64,000 nucleotides of DNA, taken from the NCBI GenBank assembly GCA_964632845.1, contig CAZWDU010000003.1:62001-126000 (forward strand), given 5' to 3'. This stretch comes from JAOZHU01 sp964632845. GTDB taxonomy: Archaea; Thermoproteota; Bathyarchaeia; Bathyarchaeales; Bathycorpusculaceae. The notes beneath the pieces were generated by a model. It was not told the origin of the DNA and did not search any database. It saw only the letters and a list, made by a program, of their open reading frames with translations. The translations under genes and the position numbers were made by a program. Position 1 is the first letter of the stretch; each line of letters opens with the position of its first letter. This document shows positions 51,237 through 59,149 of this stretch, one piece after another.

Positions 51237-51716
51237 CTACAACTGCTGCAACACATCAGCCTTCTCCAAAATGCCTCCGCAATAATGGCACTTCAGCAAC
51301 AAAGGCTCCTCAACCTCCACGTAAAACTTCGCCACTGCAGGCTCATCACTGTTGCTCACGCAAGCAGGATTCACACATTTAACCAAGCCTTCAATAACCC
51401 GCGGCAACTTAACCTCCAACTTCTCCACCACACAATAATCGCGAATGATATTGATGGTAGCATGAGGCGCCACCAACGCTATGCGATTAACCTCCCGTGC
51501 ATTCAACGCGCGCCCCTCAACCTTTACAACATCTTTCACTCCAAAACGCTTACTAGGCACATTAACCGCAATAGTCATCACGCGTCCCTCACGCCCAGTA
51601 ATCCCCAACATCTTCACCACGTCCAACGCATATCCGCCGCTTATATGGTCAATAACGGTGCCATTTCGAATCTTCGAGACCCGCAGCTCCCTGTCGCTCA
51701 ACTCAGACTCCACCAC
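51237..51716 (-). CDS. pyrI: aspartate carbamoyltransferase regulatory chain
   Basis: 159 residues. An N-terminal effector domain (VSKIRNGTVIDHISGGYALDVVKML) and a C-terminal zinc domain with CVNPACVSNSDEP and CHYCGG (C-x4-C ... C-x2-C) identify PyrI. It binds PyrB and relays nucleotide feedback. PyrB is not in the window, which departs from the usual pyrBI operon. Confidence 0.9.
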   Translation of the reverse strand: MVESELSDRELRVSKIRNGTVIDHISGGYALDVVKMLGITGREGRVMTIAVNVPSKRFGVKDVVKVEGRALNAREVNRIALVAPHATINIIRDYCVVEKLEVKLPRVIEGLVKCVNPACVSNSDEPAVAKFYVEVEEPLLLKCHYCGGILEKADVLQQL

Positions 51717-51832
51717 ACAAACACTGTACGTGCTACTAATACATAAAAATTTACAGCTTCACCCGAAACAACAACAAAAAAACAAAAAAATAATAATACG
51801 ACGAATGCATAGGGTAGCAGCAGTCTACGCGT

Positions 51833-51916
51833 GCGGGATTGCCCTAGCCTGGTAGGGGGCAGGCCTGCTAAGTCTGTGGTCGAAAGGCCGCGTGGGTTCA
51901 AATCCCACATCCCGCG
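51833..51916 (+). tRNA. tRNA-Ser(GCT)
   Basis: Class II tRNA with acceptor GCGGGAT/ATCCCGC, anticodon loop CTGCTAA (GCT), a long variable arm and T arm GGGTTCAAATCCC. The CCA is not encoded. Fits serine. Confidence 0.9.
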
Positions 51917-52010
51917 CTTTTACTTCTCTCTATCCATGCTTATCCTGAATGTGAATTGCCTCTTCATAAGACTTAGTTTCTTGTTTGCATTAAATAATTC
52001 ATAGACAAGA

Positions 52011-52160
52011 ATGAAACAATTCAAAGACAACAAATTGCGCATGACTGAAGCTTTTAGAGAGAAAATCTTGATGTATGCAGTGAAAAGGGATATAGTATCT
52101 GAAGTTGTAGAGGAAGCTTTAGTACCGCACACTAAGACTAAACCGCAGAATCTGCAGTAA
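52011..52160 (+). CDS. possible 49-residue protein
   Basis: ATG to TAA, charged helical product (KQFKDNKLRMTEAFREKI, RDIVSEVVEEAL). Located alone between tRNA-Ser and the hydrolase. No clear ribosome site or well-placed TATA box, so weakly supported. Confidence 0.25.
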   Translation: MKQFKDNKLRMTEAFREKILMYAVKRDIVSEVVEEALVPHTKTKPQNLQ

Positions 52161-52319
52161 AAAACTAAAGCTTCATGAGTTTACTTCTCTTGTAGTGCTT
52201 AGCTCTGCCTTTCACTACGGTACTTTATATAAACAGAATCTTTCAGGCGGCTAACTGAACGTTAATGAAGAAGCAGAAAGCCAACACAAATATAACCGCT
52301 GCATCAACCAAATAACCGG

Positions 52320-53234
52320 GTGTTTGCCTGCCAGAAGCACGAAAAGAATGGTGAAGCATTGTTGAAGGGAAAAACTTTTTCTTTGCCTGATGGGCGTCAA
52401 CTTGGCTACTGCATTGTCGGCGAAGGCAAACCCGTGCTCTACTTCCACGGCACTGCAAGCAGCCGCCTAGAAATTCTACTTTTAGAAAAGTTTGCGTTTG
52501 CCAACAGATTGCAGATAATCGGCGTTGATCGACCTGGCTTTGGATTATCAACTTTTGCGCCTAGGAAAAACCTCAGCGATTTTGCTTACGACGTTGATTT
52601 GCTGGTTGAGCACTTGCGGCTTGACCAAGTTGCAGTTCTCGGCTGGTCTGGAGGCGGCGTTTTCGCGCTTGCTTATGTGGCGCTTTTCCCAGAACGCGTA
52701 AGCAAGGCAGTGGTTGTTGGTGCACCAGCGTTACCCTTTGATGTGGCAACTGCACACAACAGTTCTCTTGCTCGTTTCGCCATGAAAATCCCATTCCTCG
52801 GCATGTTAGCTTTGAGAAACATGAAAGCACAGGTGTTGAAGGCTAACGCGAACATCGACAAATTCTCGGCATCCAAAGACGCGGAAAAAACGCTTAAAGG
52901 TTGGTCCAGAGAGGATGTGAAGTTCTTTTCTAATAAGGCACGGGTGACTTTGTTGTATACGTCGATGGCTGAGGCTTTTCGACAGGGCAACCAAGGCGTC
53001 AAGGCTGTGCTGCAAGAGCATACGCTTTTCATGAAACCGTGGGATGTACCTTTAACGCGGGTCCCTTGTGGCAAAGTGTTTATTTGGCAAGGTACTGAGG
53101 ATAAAACTTGCCGCGTTGATAACGCGTTTAGACTTGCCCGAGAAGTCTCAAATGCACATGTGCAGATTTTTAAGGGAAAAGGACACTTCGTCATGTTTGA
53201 TAACTTGAAAAAGCTGGGTGAACTCTTCAGTTGA
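52320..53234 (+). CDS. alpha/beta hydrolase
   Basis: 304 residues; start codon uncertain (GTG at 52320; internal TTGs near 52359 possible). LYFHGTAS supplies the oxyanion hole, GWSGGG the nucleophile Ser, EDKTCRVD the acid and GKGHF the His. Soluble, no signal peptide. Substrate unknown. Stands alone. Confidence 0.8.
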   Translation: MFACQKHEKNGEALLKGKTFSLPDGRQLGYCIVGEGKPVLYFHGTASSRLEILLLEKFAFANRLQIIGVDRPGFGLSTFAPRKNLSDFAYDVDLLVEHLRLDQVAVLGWSGGGVFALAYVALFPERVSKAVVVGAPALPFDVATAHNSSLARFAMKIPFLGMLALRNMKAQVLKANANIDKFSASKDAEKTLKGWSREDVKFFSNKARVTLLYTSMAEAFRQGNQGVKAVLQEHTLFMKPWDVPLTRVPCGKVFIWQGTEDKTCRVDNAFRLAREVSNAHVQIFKGKGHFVMFDNLKKLGELFS

Positions 53235-53554
53235 CAGCAAGATTTTTCTGTTTGCCGTTGGGGGTTAACGGAGGGGACACGCCGAAAACCCCCAACGTTT
53301 CTAGCTACGGCAGTTGGCTGTACCTGTGAGTGGTTGTTTTGTGCACATACCCGTGAGCTTTAACGTTGCTTGCGCTTGAAGGTTGCGCGTGATTCGGTTT
53401 ACAGTTGGATAATCCATCCATGTATATAAGGTTTTTGCGTATATACAATAGTGACTATATTGTTGAACATATGTCCATAGAATTTCTGTGCTGAATTTTG
53501 GCGTGGGTTAACGTTGCATAGAGCTTTGCCAAAAAAAGAGGCATTGTAAAAAAA
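53235..53554. other. intergenic region with inverted repeat
   Basis: 320 bp without a gene. TGTATATA at 53421-53428 and TATATACA at 53440-53447 form a perfect 8-bp inverted repeat with an 11-bp spacer, which may be an operator or paired TATA elements. The A7 run at 53548-53554 is the terminator of the ncRNA described next. Confidence 0.4.
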
Positions 53555-53730
53555 GGAGGTTGAGGGAAAGAGTCAGTTTTCGGGATGTTGCTTTAGAAAA
53601 ACGTTGAGAGCAAAGCGCTCATTGGTATCCCCGTAAGCGTGAAATGCTGCTGAACAGCCTCTCTTTACAGCAATGAGTTTTTGTGATTTTCGAGGCTTTG
53701 AGATACTGGGACTTTGGCTCTTTCCCTCAC
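53555..53730 (-). ncRNA. predicted structured non-coding RNA of about 175 nt
   Basis: No reading frame. On the minus strand a TATA-like element (AACTTATATAATT, 53747-53760) lies about 25 bp upstream of the start. The 5' end GAGGGAAAGAG (53728-53718) pairs perfectly with CTCTTTCCCTC (53572-53562) at the 3' end, an 11-bp terminal stem. A T7 run (53554-53548) follows as terminator. Inside, GUAUCUC can pair with GGGAUAC and CUCAUUG with CAAUGAG; these two helices cross, so a pseudoknot or alternative folds are possible. Not a tRNA or 5S rRNA; a diverged RNase P, SRP or unknown RNA remains open. Confidence 0.55.
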
Positions 53731-54076
53731 TATAATAATAGGCAAAAAATTATATAAGTTTATAGTTTCTTCCCGGAACCTATGCTATGATTTGTTTGTT
53801 GCGTTTTAAGAGACTCTATCGCTTTTTTTGCAGCGTCATTGCAGCCGAGAGTACCAATGCTTTAAGTGGTTTTGTTAGTGAGTCTTGAATGTGAAAGTGA
53901 AGCAGTGATTCTTGTTTAGTGGTTAAGTTTTATGCGCAGAATAGTTAGGTCATGTGCCGATAAAACAACGTAGCACCATGCGCACACAATCATCTAAGAC
54001 ACACCGCACAATTTCGCGAACGCAAAACCGTAAACTCTATATTTCTTAATGAAACCTCTTTTTCAATAGTCTCAGC
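53731..54076. other. intergenic region with promoters
   Basis: 346 bp. Holds the ncRNA promoter at 53747-53760 and a TATA-like stretch near 54037-54046 that suits tRNA-Lys. No gene seen. Confidence 0.45.
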
Positions 54077-54154
54077 GGGCCCGTAGCTCAGTCAGGTCAG
54101 AGCGGCGGACTCTTAATCCGTAGGCCGCGGGTTCAATTCCCGTCGGGCCCGCCA
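54077..54154 (+). tRNA. tRNA-Lys(CTT)
   Basis: Acceptor GGGCCCG/CGGGCCC, anticodon loop ACTCTTAAT with CTT anticodon, T arm GGGTTCAATTCCC, encoded CCA. Standard class I tRNA. Confidence 0.95.
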
Positions 54155-54265
54155 CAAACAGGAAGGGCACTCGCGCAGCAAACCGGCATTGAAGTCGTAC
54201 TGCTTATTTATTAAAGCAAATAACCAGTAATAGAATGACGTAATGAAGGAGCGAGATTAAAACAA

Positions 54266-55033
54266 ATGAAACAGGTACTTATAACGCCCGTTGCGGGAAA
54301 ACGTTTAATCGCCAAAGCACTCGCAACGCACAGCACAGTTCTAAACGCGTTGAAGTCTGGAACAGTTGTTATCCTCGCAGGTACCACAAACGGTTACGTA
54401 GCCGAAGAAATCTTCAAGGCAATAGACATTCCGAATGATTTTTCTCGGAAGCATTTTTTCCGCGGCATTATCGTGCCGCCTGGCAGAAAAGTAACTTCTG
54501 AAGGACGTGTGGCTGATGAAAGTAAGTTTCCCGGTGACGTGATAATAACGAAGGGCACATGGCGAAAAGGCGAAACAATATCGGATGTAGTTGATGAGCT
54601 TAAAGAAGGCGATGTTATCCTGAAAGGCGCGAACGCGTTAGATTTACAAAGAAAGCAGGCAGCCATTCTTATCGGGCATTCTAAAGCGGGAACAATAGCC
54701 GTATCTCTGCAGGCTGTTATGGGACGTCGTGTCCGCCTAATCATGCCCGTTGGGCTAGAGAAACGTGTATGCAGCGATTTGTATGCGCTGGCGGCGAGAG
54801 TGAACGCGCCTGGCGCGAAAGGCTACCGGCTGTTTCCTGTTCCAGGTCAAGTATTCACCGAGATTGATGCTATAAACCTCTTAACTGGTGCCACTGCGGA
54901 GTTGGTTGCAGCTGGCGGTTTTTGCGGCGCTGAAGGCAGTTGCCTGCTTGCTGTTAGTGGTACAGAAGAGCAGGAGGAAGCTGCTGAGAAGCTTGTGGCG
55001 ACTGTTGCGTCAGAACCCGCATTTGATTTCTAA
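54266..55033 (+). CDS. conserved archaeal-looking protein of unknown function
   Basis: 255 residues, alpha/beta, no membrane segment. Notable segments: GTVVILAGTTNGYVAEE, FFRGIIVPPGR, GDVILKGANALDL, MPVGLEKRVCSDL, NLLTGATAELVAAGG. The Gly-rich loops suggest ligand or nucleotide binding. Family not recognised. It lies between tRNA-Lys and the nickel locus; the NikR-type box downstream of it may also end its transcript. Confidence 0.6.
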   Translation: MKQVLITPVAGKRLIAKALATHSTVLNALKSGTVVILAGTTNGYVAEEIFKAIDIPNDFSRKHFFRGIIVPPGRKVTSEGRVADESKFPGDVIITKGTWRKGETISDVVDELKEGDVILKGANALDLQRKQAAILIGHSKAGTIAVSLQAVMGRRVRLIMPVGLEKRVCSDLYALAARVNAPGAKGYRLFPVPGQVFTEIDAINLLTGATAELVAAGGFCGAEGSCLLAVSGTEEQEEAAEKLVATVASEPAFDF

Positions 55034-55120
55034 GGGCAATAGGTGCGTGGGTGTTGAAGTTGGGTGCCGCTTGCGTCTTGGTGTGTGTTTTCTGGGTGTT
55101 GTGAGGAGCGCAAAAAAAGG

Positions 55121-55154
55121 ATAGTGTTACTGAACGTGCAAACAGTAACACTAT
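55121..55154. promoter_or_regulatory. NikR-type operator box 1
   Basis: ATAGTGTTAC (55121-55130) and GTAACACTAT (55145-55154) form a perfect 10-bp inverted repeat with a 14-bp spacer, about 170 bp upstream of nikR. The core AGTGTTAC-N14-GTAACACT shares its geometry with the boxes at 56208 and 56726. It could alternatively be a hairpin. Confidence 0.6.
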
Positions 55155-55321
55155 ACTGCAGATACGCAGCGCTCACCTAAAAAGCTTGCGGTTCAATTTT
55201 CAATTGTCAACATCGACTACAAAATAATCCACAACGCATAGACACTGCTGTAGTTGCAGTCGTTCGCGCTATCAGTGAAAAAGCTTTTAGGCAAACCCGT
55301 TACATTCTAACGTGGATTCCA

Positions 55322-55732
55322 ATGACTAAAATAACACGCGTAGGCGTAACATTCCCCCCAGAACTCCTCAATGACTTCGACGAAATAATCGGCAAAATGG
55401 GTTATGAAAGCCGCTCTAAAGCCATCCAAGACGCAGTCAGGCTTTTCGTTTCAGAAAAAAAATGGCTCCGACAAGGAGAAAACACTAATCAAACGGGCAT
55501 CATACTGATGGTTTATGACCACGACGCCAGAGGCTTAGAAACCAACCTGACCGATGCACAGCACCACCATTCCACATTGATATTCTCAACGTTACACATT
55601 CACATCAGCGAACGCGACTGCCTTGAAGCGATAGCGGTGAAAGGCAAAGCCTCAGAAATCCGAAGGCTAAGCGATGAACTTGCAACGAAGAAAGGCGTCA
55701 AAATTCTCAAAACAGTAATCGCAACAGTCTAA
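55322..55732 (+). CDS. nikR: nickel-responsive regulator NikR
   Basis: 136 residues. N-terminal RHH domain (RVGVTFPPELLNDFDEII, SRSKAIQDAVRLFV), C-terminal ACT-like domain with the nickel site: H-x10-H-x-H-x5-C, as in E. coli NikR (H76, H87, H89, C95). It represses or tunes nickel genes by binding paired half-sites. Three such boxes lie in this region. Neighbouring lar genes make a nickel role coherent. Confidence 0.9.
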   Translation: MTKITRVGVTFPPELLNDFDEIIGKMGYESRSKAIQDAVRLFVSEKKWLRQGENTNQTGIILMVYDHDARGLETNLTDAQHHHSTLIFSTLHIHISERDCLEAIAVKGKASEIRRLSDELATKKGVKILKTVIATV

Positions 55733-55812
55733 CTCATCCAATAGTACGCTTAATAGTGAAAAACGAGAAAAATGGCGGATTTAAGCCGCCTTTAATTGTG
55801 CAATTTTTTCGG

Positions 55813-56190
55813 TTACTTCCGTGTTGTCATTGGTTTGCTGAGTGGACTTAGCTGGTCTGTGACTGCAAGTTTTCTTGTCATCAGTGTGGATACTGCAAGC
55901 AGGCCCATCCAAGAAAGGGATATAGCTAAAGTCATTGAGCCGCCGATGCTGGCGATCTCAGACAGCATCACTGCTGTGTCTGCAGGTGAAGACATGGCAG
56001 TTAGGTATGGTGCCCACGCAGTTATTTCGCCGTGAAAGACGTGTTCGGCAGCGAGTATAACTACTCCGCCCCATAGCATTGAATTCAGCACGCTTAGTTT
56101 TAGTTTGTGTGTGAGGTCGCTGTGTCTGGTTAGTAGTTGTATGATTGTTGTTACTATTGCAAGTGCCATTGGTGCTAGGAAACATGCCAT
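55813..56190 (-). CDS. small membrane protein, nickel-locus member A
   Basis: 125 residues with three hydrophobic helices (about 3-20, 32-52, 80-105), a WGGVVILAAEHVFHGEI segment with paired His and a basic tail. It shares the theme 'WG..I....(E/D)HV' with the divergent 99-residue protein, so the two are distant paralogues. GGAGG precedes the ATG. The promoter overlaps NikR box 2, so nickel control is likely. A nickel transport or sensing role is inference. Confidence 0.55.
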   Translation of the reverse strand: MACFLAPMALAIVTTIIQLLTRHSDLTHKLKLSVLNSMLWGGVVILAAEHVFHGEITAWAPYLTAMSSPADTAVMLSEIASIGGSMTLAISLSWMGLLAVSTLMTRKLAVTDQLSPLSKPMTTRK

Positions 56191-56207
56191 TTCATTTTTG
56201 CCTCCAA

Positions 56208-56237
56208 GGTAACACTAAATTTAAATATGGTAACACT
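56208..56237. promoter_or_regulatory. NikR-type operator box 2 in divergent promoter
   Basis: GGTAACAC (56208-56215), a 14-bp AT-rich spacer containing the shared TATA region, and GTAACACT (56230-56237). The left arm matches the AGTAATAC arm of box 3 at six of eight positions; the right arm equals that of box 1. GTAACACTA also appears as a direct repeat 21 bp apart. Each half lies just downstream of one gene's TATA element. Confidence 0.55.
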
Positions 56238-56267
56238 AGCTAATAAGCGTAACGGAGGTAACGGGAT

Positions 56268-56567
56268 ATGTGGCTGATAATATTTGCATTCGCTGCGACA
56301 ATCTCTACTGCAATATGGTATACTCAAGCTGAGAACGACAAATACCTGTTAAAGTTTCTTAGCGCAATATTCTGGGGTACAACAATAATGGTGCTTGTTG
56401 ACCACGTGGTGCCCTTCATAATGGAAGGCGGCGGAGAATTCTTTGAAGTGTCAGCTGAAGCAACGGTTCTCAGCGGCATTATGCTTGTTGTGGGGCTCGC
56501 AGTGTGGGAGGGCGCGCTGTTATTTAAGGACCCTAAAGGCGTGATATTTAAAAGAAAACGTGCATAA
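56268..56567 (+). CDS. small membrane protein, nickel-locus member B
   Basis: 99 residues, three hydrophobic helices, FWGTTIMVLVDHVVPFIMEGGGEFF in the middle and a Lys/Arg tail. Preceded by GGAGGT. Divergent partner of the 125-residue membrane protein, with which it may form a complex. Conserved His and acidic residues in the second helix could bind a metal. Confidence 0.55.
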   Translation: MWLIIFAFAATISTAIWYTQAENDKYLLKFLSAIFWGTTIMVLVDHVVPFIMEGGGEFFEVSAEATVLSGIMLVVGLAVWEGALLFKDPKGVIFKRKRA

Positions 56568-56725
56568 CGCGTCCGCACTCAACGCAACCTCAAATCATTT
56601 TTTTCTCCCTTTTTCTTGCACCCTGCCGCTACAGTTAACCCTGTTTTTTGCTGATTTGGCAGTTGTTTCAGCGAAATATGTGCATGGACAGAATAGGCGT
56701 TGCGTGTGTAAAGCTTAAATAAGCA

Positions 56726-56755
56726 AGTAATACTATTTCTTAAAATCGTATTACT
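56726..56755. promoter_or_regulatory. NikR-type operator box 3
   Basis: AGTAATAC (56726-56733), 14-bp spacer, GTATTACT (56748-56755): a perfect 8-bp inverted repeat with the geometry of box 1. It lies just before the ATG at 56767 and would block its promoter or start region. Confidence 0.55.
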
Positions 56756-56766
56756 GTGGTGCTGAC

Positions 56767-57006
56767 ATGACTGAAAACAACATGTGGTTCGAAGGCACAC
56801 AACTAAAAGAAAGAGAACTGACAAAAATCTTCGAAAACATCAAAGACGAACTTGCTCTAATAACTGCAAGCGTAAAATTCAATTTCACAACACGAAAAAC
56901 CAGCGAAAAAGACCTCAAAGTTGTACTCGCATACATCGACGACACCACAAAACTTGTCGACCTGCTGAAGTCCCGCTTAAGCCTTTTGTCTGAAGCCACA
57001 AGCTAA
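56767..57006 (+). CDS. hypothetical protein under a NikR-type box
   Basis: 79 residues, two amphipathic helices (LKERELTKIFENIKDELALI, LAYIDDTTKLVDLLKSRLSLL) with no Cys or His cluster. Soluble and probably oligomeric. Its only clue to function is the operator and the nickel neighbourhood. Confidence 0.5.
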   Translation: MTENNMWFEGTQLKERELTKIFENIKDELALITASVKFNFTTRKTSEKDLKVVLAYIDDTTKLVDLLKSRLSLLSEATS

Positions 57007-57023
57007 AAAAACACACGACAAAT

Positions 57024-57812
57024 TCATGACGTTTTTCTGAATTTGGCAACGCGATTGGCAATTAGCGTAGCCATCGCACCTGCCGCTACGCCACCGTCAA
57101 TGTTAACAACAGCCAAGCCTAACGAGCATGACTGCAACATAGCCATAAGCGTGCCCAAGCCTTTCTCTCCGAAACCATAACTATTCGAGGTTGGCACTGC
57201 AATTACGGGAACATCAACCATGCCTGCCACCACCGAGGCTAATGCACCTTCTCTGCCTGCAACCACTATGACAACATCAACGTCATTAATGATTAAGTCT
57301 TTTAAGGGTTGCATGAGCCTATGAATCCCAGCTACACCTAAATCATACGCGGCAAAAACTGTGCAGCCCATCTCCTCAGCGATTACTTTTGCTTCTTCCG
57401 CCACAGGGATATCCGATGTCCCCGCAGTTAAAAGCCCAATCTTTCCGCCACTAGCTCTAATAACAAAATCGTTCTTTTTTATGACAACCATTTTGGCTTT
57501 ACCGTAAACTTGCAACGCCGCGTCTTTCGGCGCAGCTTTTTTGATTGCGTGCATCTGCTTCGCGTCGCATCTGCTTACTATAACCCTGCCTTTCTCCGCC
57601 AGCATCCGAAGCGATATGCCTACAAGGTCAACTGTTGATTTCCCCTCAGCGAGAACTATTTCAGGTATGCCCTTCCTGCACTCGCGGTTAGCGTCAATTC
57701 TCGCCATGTTCCCCACTTCCGCCACCGCCAGCGGCTTCACTAACTTTTCCGCTTCAGCAACCGTTATCTCGTTTTTCGCAAGCTTCTCAAGAATTTCATT
57801 CAAACTGTACAT
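57024..57812 (-). CDS. larB: nickel-pincer cofactor biosynthesis protein LarB
   Basis: 262 residues from the ATG at 57812. N-terminal NEITVAEAEKLV helix, RKGIPEIVLAEGKS, and a PurE-like C-terminus with LLTAGTSDIPVAEEA, DLGVAGIHRL, VVAGREGALASVV, PTSNSYGFGEKG. LarB carboxylates and hydrolyses NaAD as the first step of nickel-pincer nucleotide synthesis. Divergent from larC. Confidence 0.85.
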   Translation of the reverse strand: MYSLNEILEKLAKNEITVAEAEKLVKPLAVAEVGNMARIDANRECRKGIPEIVLAEGKSTVDLVGISLRMLAEKGRVIVSRCDAKQMHAIKKAAPKDAALQVYGKAKMVVIKKNDFVIRASGGKIGLLTAGTSDIPVAEEAKVIAEEMGCTVFAAYDLGVAGIHRLMQPLKDLIINDVDVVIVVAGREGALASVVAGMVDVPVIAVPTSNSYGFGEKGLGTLMAMLQSCSLGLAVVNIDGGVAAGAMATLIANRVAKFRKTS

Positions 57813-57893
57813 GTGTCGCTTCACTTTCTGAGAGACCACAAGCAATATATCATTTATGCTTGCTCTTTCATATCAACTTATCACGTGGGAATA

Positions 57894-59144
57894 ATGTCAG
57901 AAATCAATAAAATGCTTATCATTGACTGCCAAATAGCTGGAATTGCCGGCGACATGTTCCTAGGCGCGTTAATAGATATAGGCGCCGATGTCAACAAGGT
58001 TGTTTCCGCTATAAAATCTCTGGAAAAACCTGTTTACGGCTACAAAAACGTCAAAATCGACATTCAACAAGTTCTACGGAAAGAGTTCAAAGCCACTAAA
58101 ATCGACGTCACAGCTGAAAGCACCTCCAGAAAAAACGGCAGTGAACTCGTAGAAATCGTTGAAGAAAACGCAAAGAACCTGAAGCTTTCCAGTAAAGCAC
58201 AGCAGTTCGCCTCAAACACCATTCGCACCTTAGTGTATTCCGAGATGAAACTTCACAACAAATCTTCATCTAATGTTCACCTTCATGAAGTAAGCCTTGT
58301 GGACACCCCAGCAGAAATCATCGGTGCTGCCGTTGCCATGGAAGACCTTGGGCTATTCTATGCCAAAATATATGCAACGCCTGCTTCGGTTGGCGGTGGC
58401 TTATTCAAGTTTTCACACGGCGCAGTATCCAGCCCTGCACCTGCAACTTTGGAGATTTTTAGGTCAAAGAATTTTCCGATAAAAGGCGGACCTGCCGAGT
58501 CAGAGCTGACTACGCCAACAGGAGCAGCCATTCTAGTTAACTTGACAAGTGAAGTAAGCCGTTTTTATCCTGAAATGACCCCGCTAAAGGCAGGCTACGG
58601 CGCAGGAAACAAGGATTTCGAGGAAATGCCAAATGTCCTGCGTCTTACAATAGGCGAGCCCTTAGAAAACTGGTTGCTAAAAGATGAAATCGCAATTCTA
58701 GAAACAAACGTTGACGACGTAACAGGAGAAATCATCGGCAATACACTGGGCAAACTGCTACGCGAAGGCGCCAAAGACGTAAGCATCATCCCCATGTTTA
58801 CAAAAAAGAACCGCCCCGGCCAAATTCTCAAAATAGTAGCCGACCGAAAAGACGTCAAACATCTTTCGCGAATAATTCTCGAAGAAACAGGCACGCTTGG
58901 CGTCAGAGTGTACCCATGCGAGAGGCACATCATCAATCGTGAAGTAATCTCCGTAGACGTGCTCATCGACAACGTGAAAGCTCGCGTAAAAGTTAAAATC
59001 GCCAAAGACAAACACGGCAAAATCATCCGCACCAAGCCTGAATACGAAGACGCTAAACGCTTAGCGGATAAAACAGGCAAACCCCTAAGAGAAATCAACG
59101 ACATAATCATCACAAAAGCCAAAACGGTTTTCTCGAAAAGGTAA
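57894..59144 (+). CDS. larC: nickel-pincer cofactor biosynthesis protein LarC
   Basis: 416 residues from the ATG at 57894. IDCQIAGIAGDMFLGALIDIG, HLHEVSLVDT..EIIGAA and ILETNVDDVTGEIIG are family hallmarks. LarC inserts nickel in a CTP-dependent step. The gene is read as one continuous frame, whereas some bacteria split larC1/larC2. Followed by larE after 5 nt. Confidence 0.9.
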   Translation: MSEINKMLIIDCQIAGIAGDMFLGALIDIGADVNKVVSAIKSLEKPVYGYKNVKIDIQQVLRKEFKATKIDVTAESTSRKNGSELVEIVEENAKNLKLSSKAQQFASNTIRTLVYSEMKLHNKSSSNVHLHEVSLVDTPAEIIGAAVAMEDLGLFYAKIYATPASVGGGLFKFSHGAVSSPAPATLEIFRSKNFPIKGGPAESELTTPTGAAILVNLTSEVSRFYPEMTPLKAGYGAGNKDFEEMPNVLRLTIGEPLENWLLKDEIAILETNVDDVTGEIIGNTLGKLLREGAKDVSIIPMFTKKNRPGQILKIVADRKDVKHLSRIILEETGTLGVRVYPCERHIINREVISVDVLIDNVKARVKVKIAKDKHGKIIRTKPEYEDAKRLADKTGKPLREINDIIITKAKTVFSKR

Positions 59145-59149
59145 ACAGC

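Noticed and set aside
51087..51746. 219-residue plus-strand open frame
   Set aside because: Antisense to pyrI, which has an unmistakable zinc domain.
55121..55154. Inverted repeat read as a rho-independent-like terminator hairpin
   Set aside because: No T run follows on either strand, and the same spaced arms recur at two promoters, so an operator is more likely.
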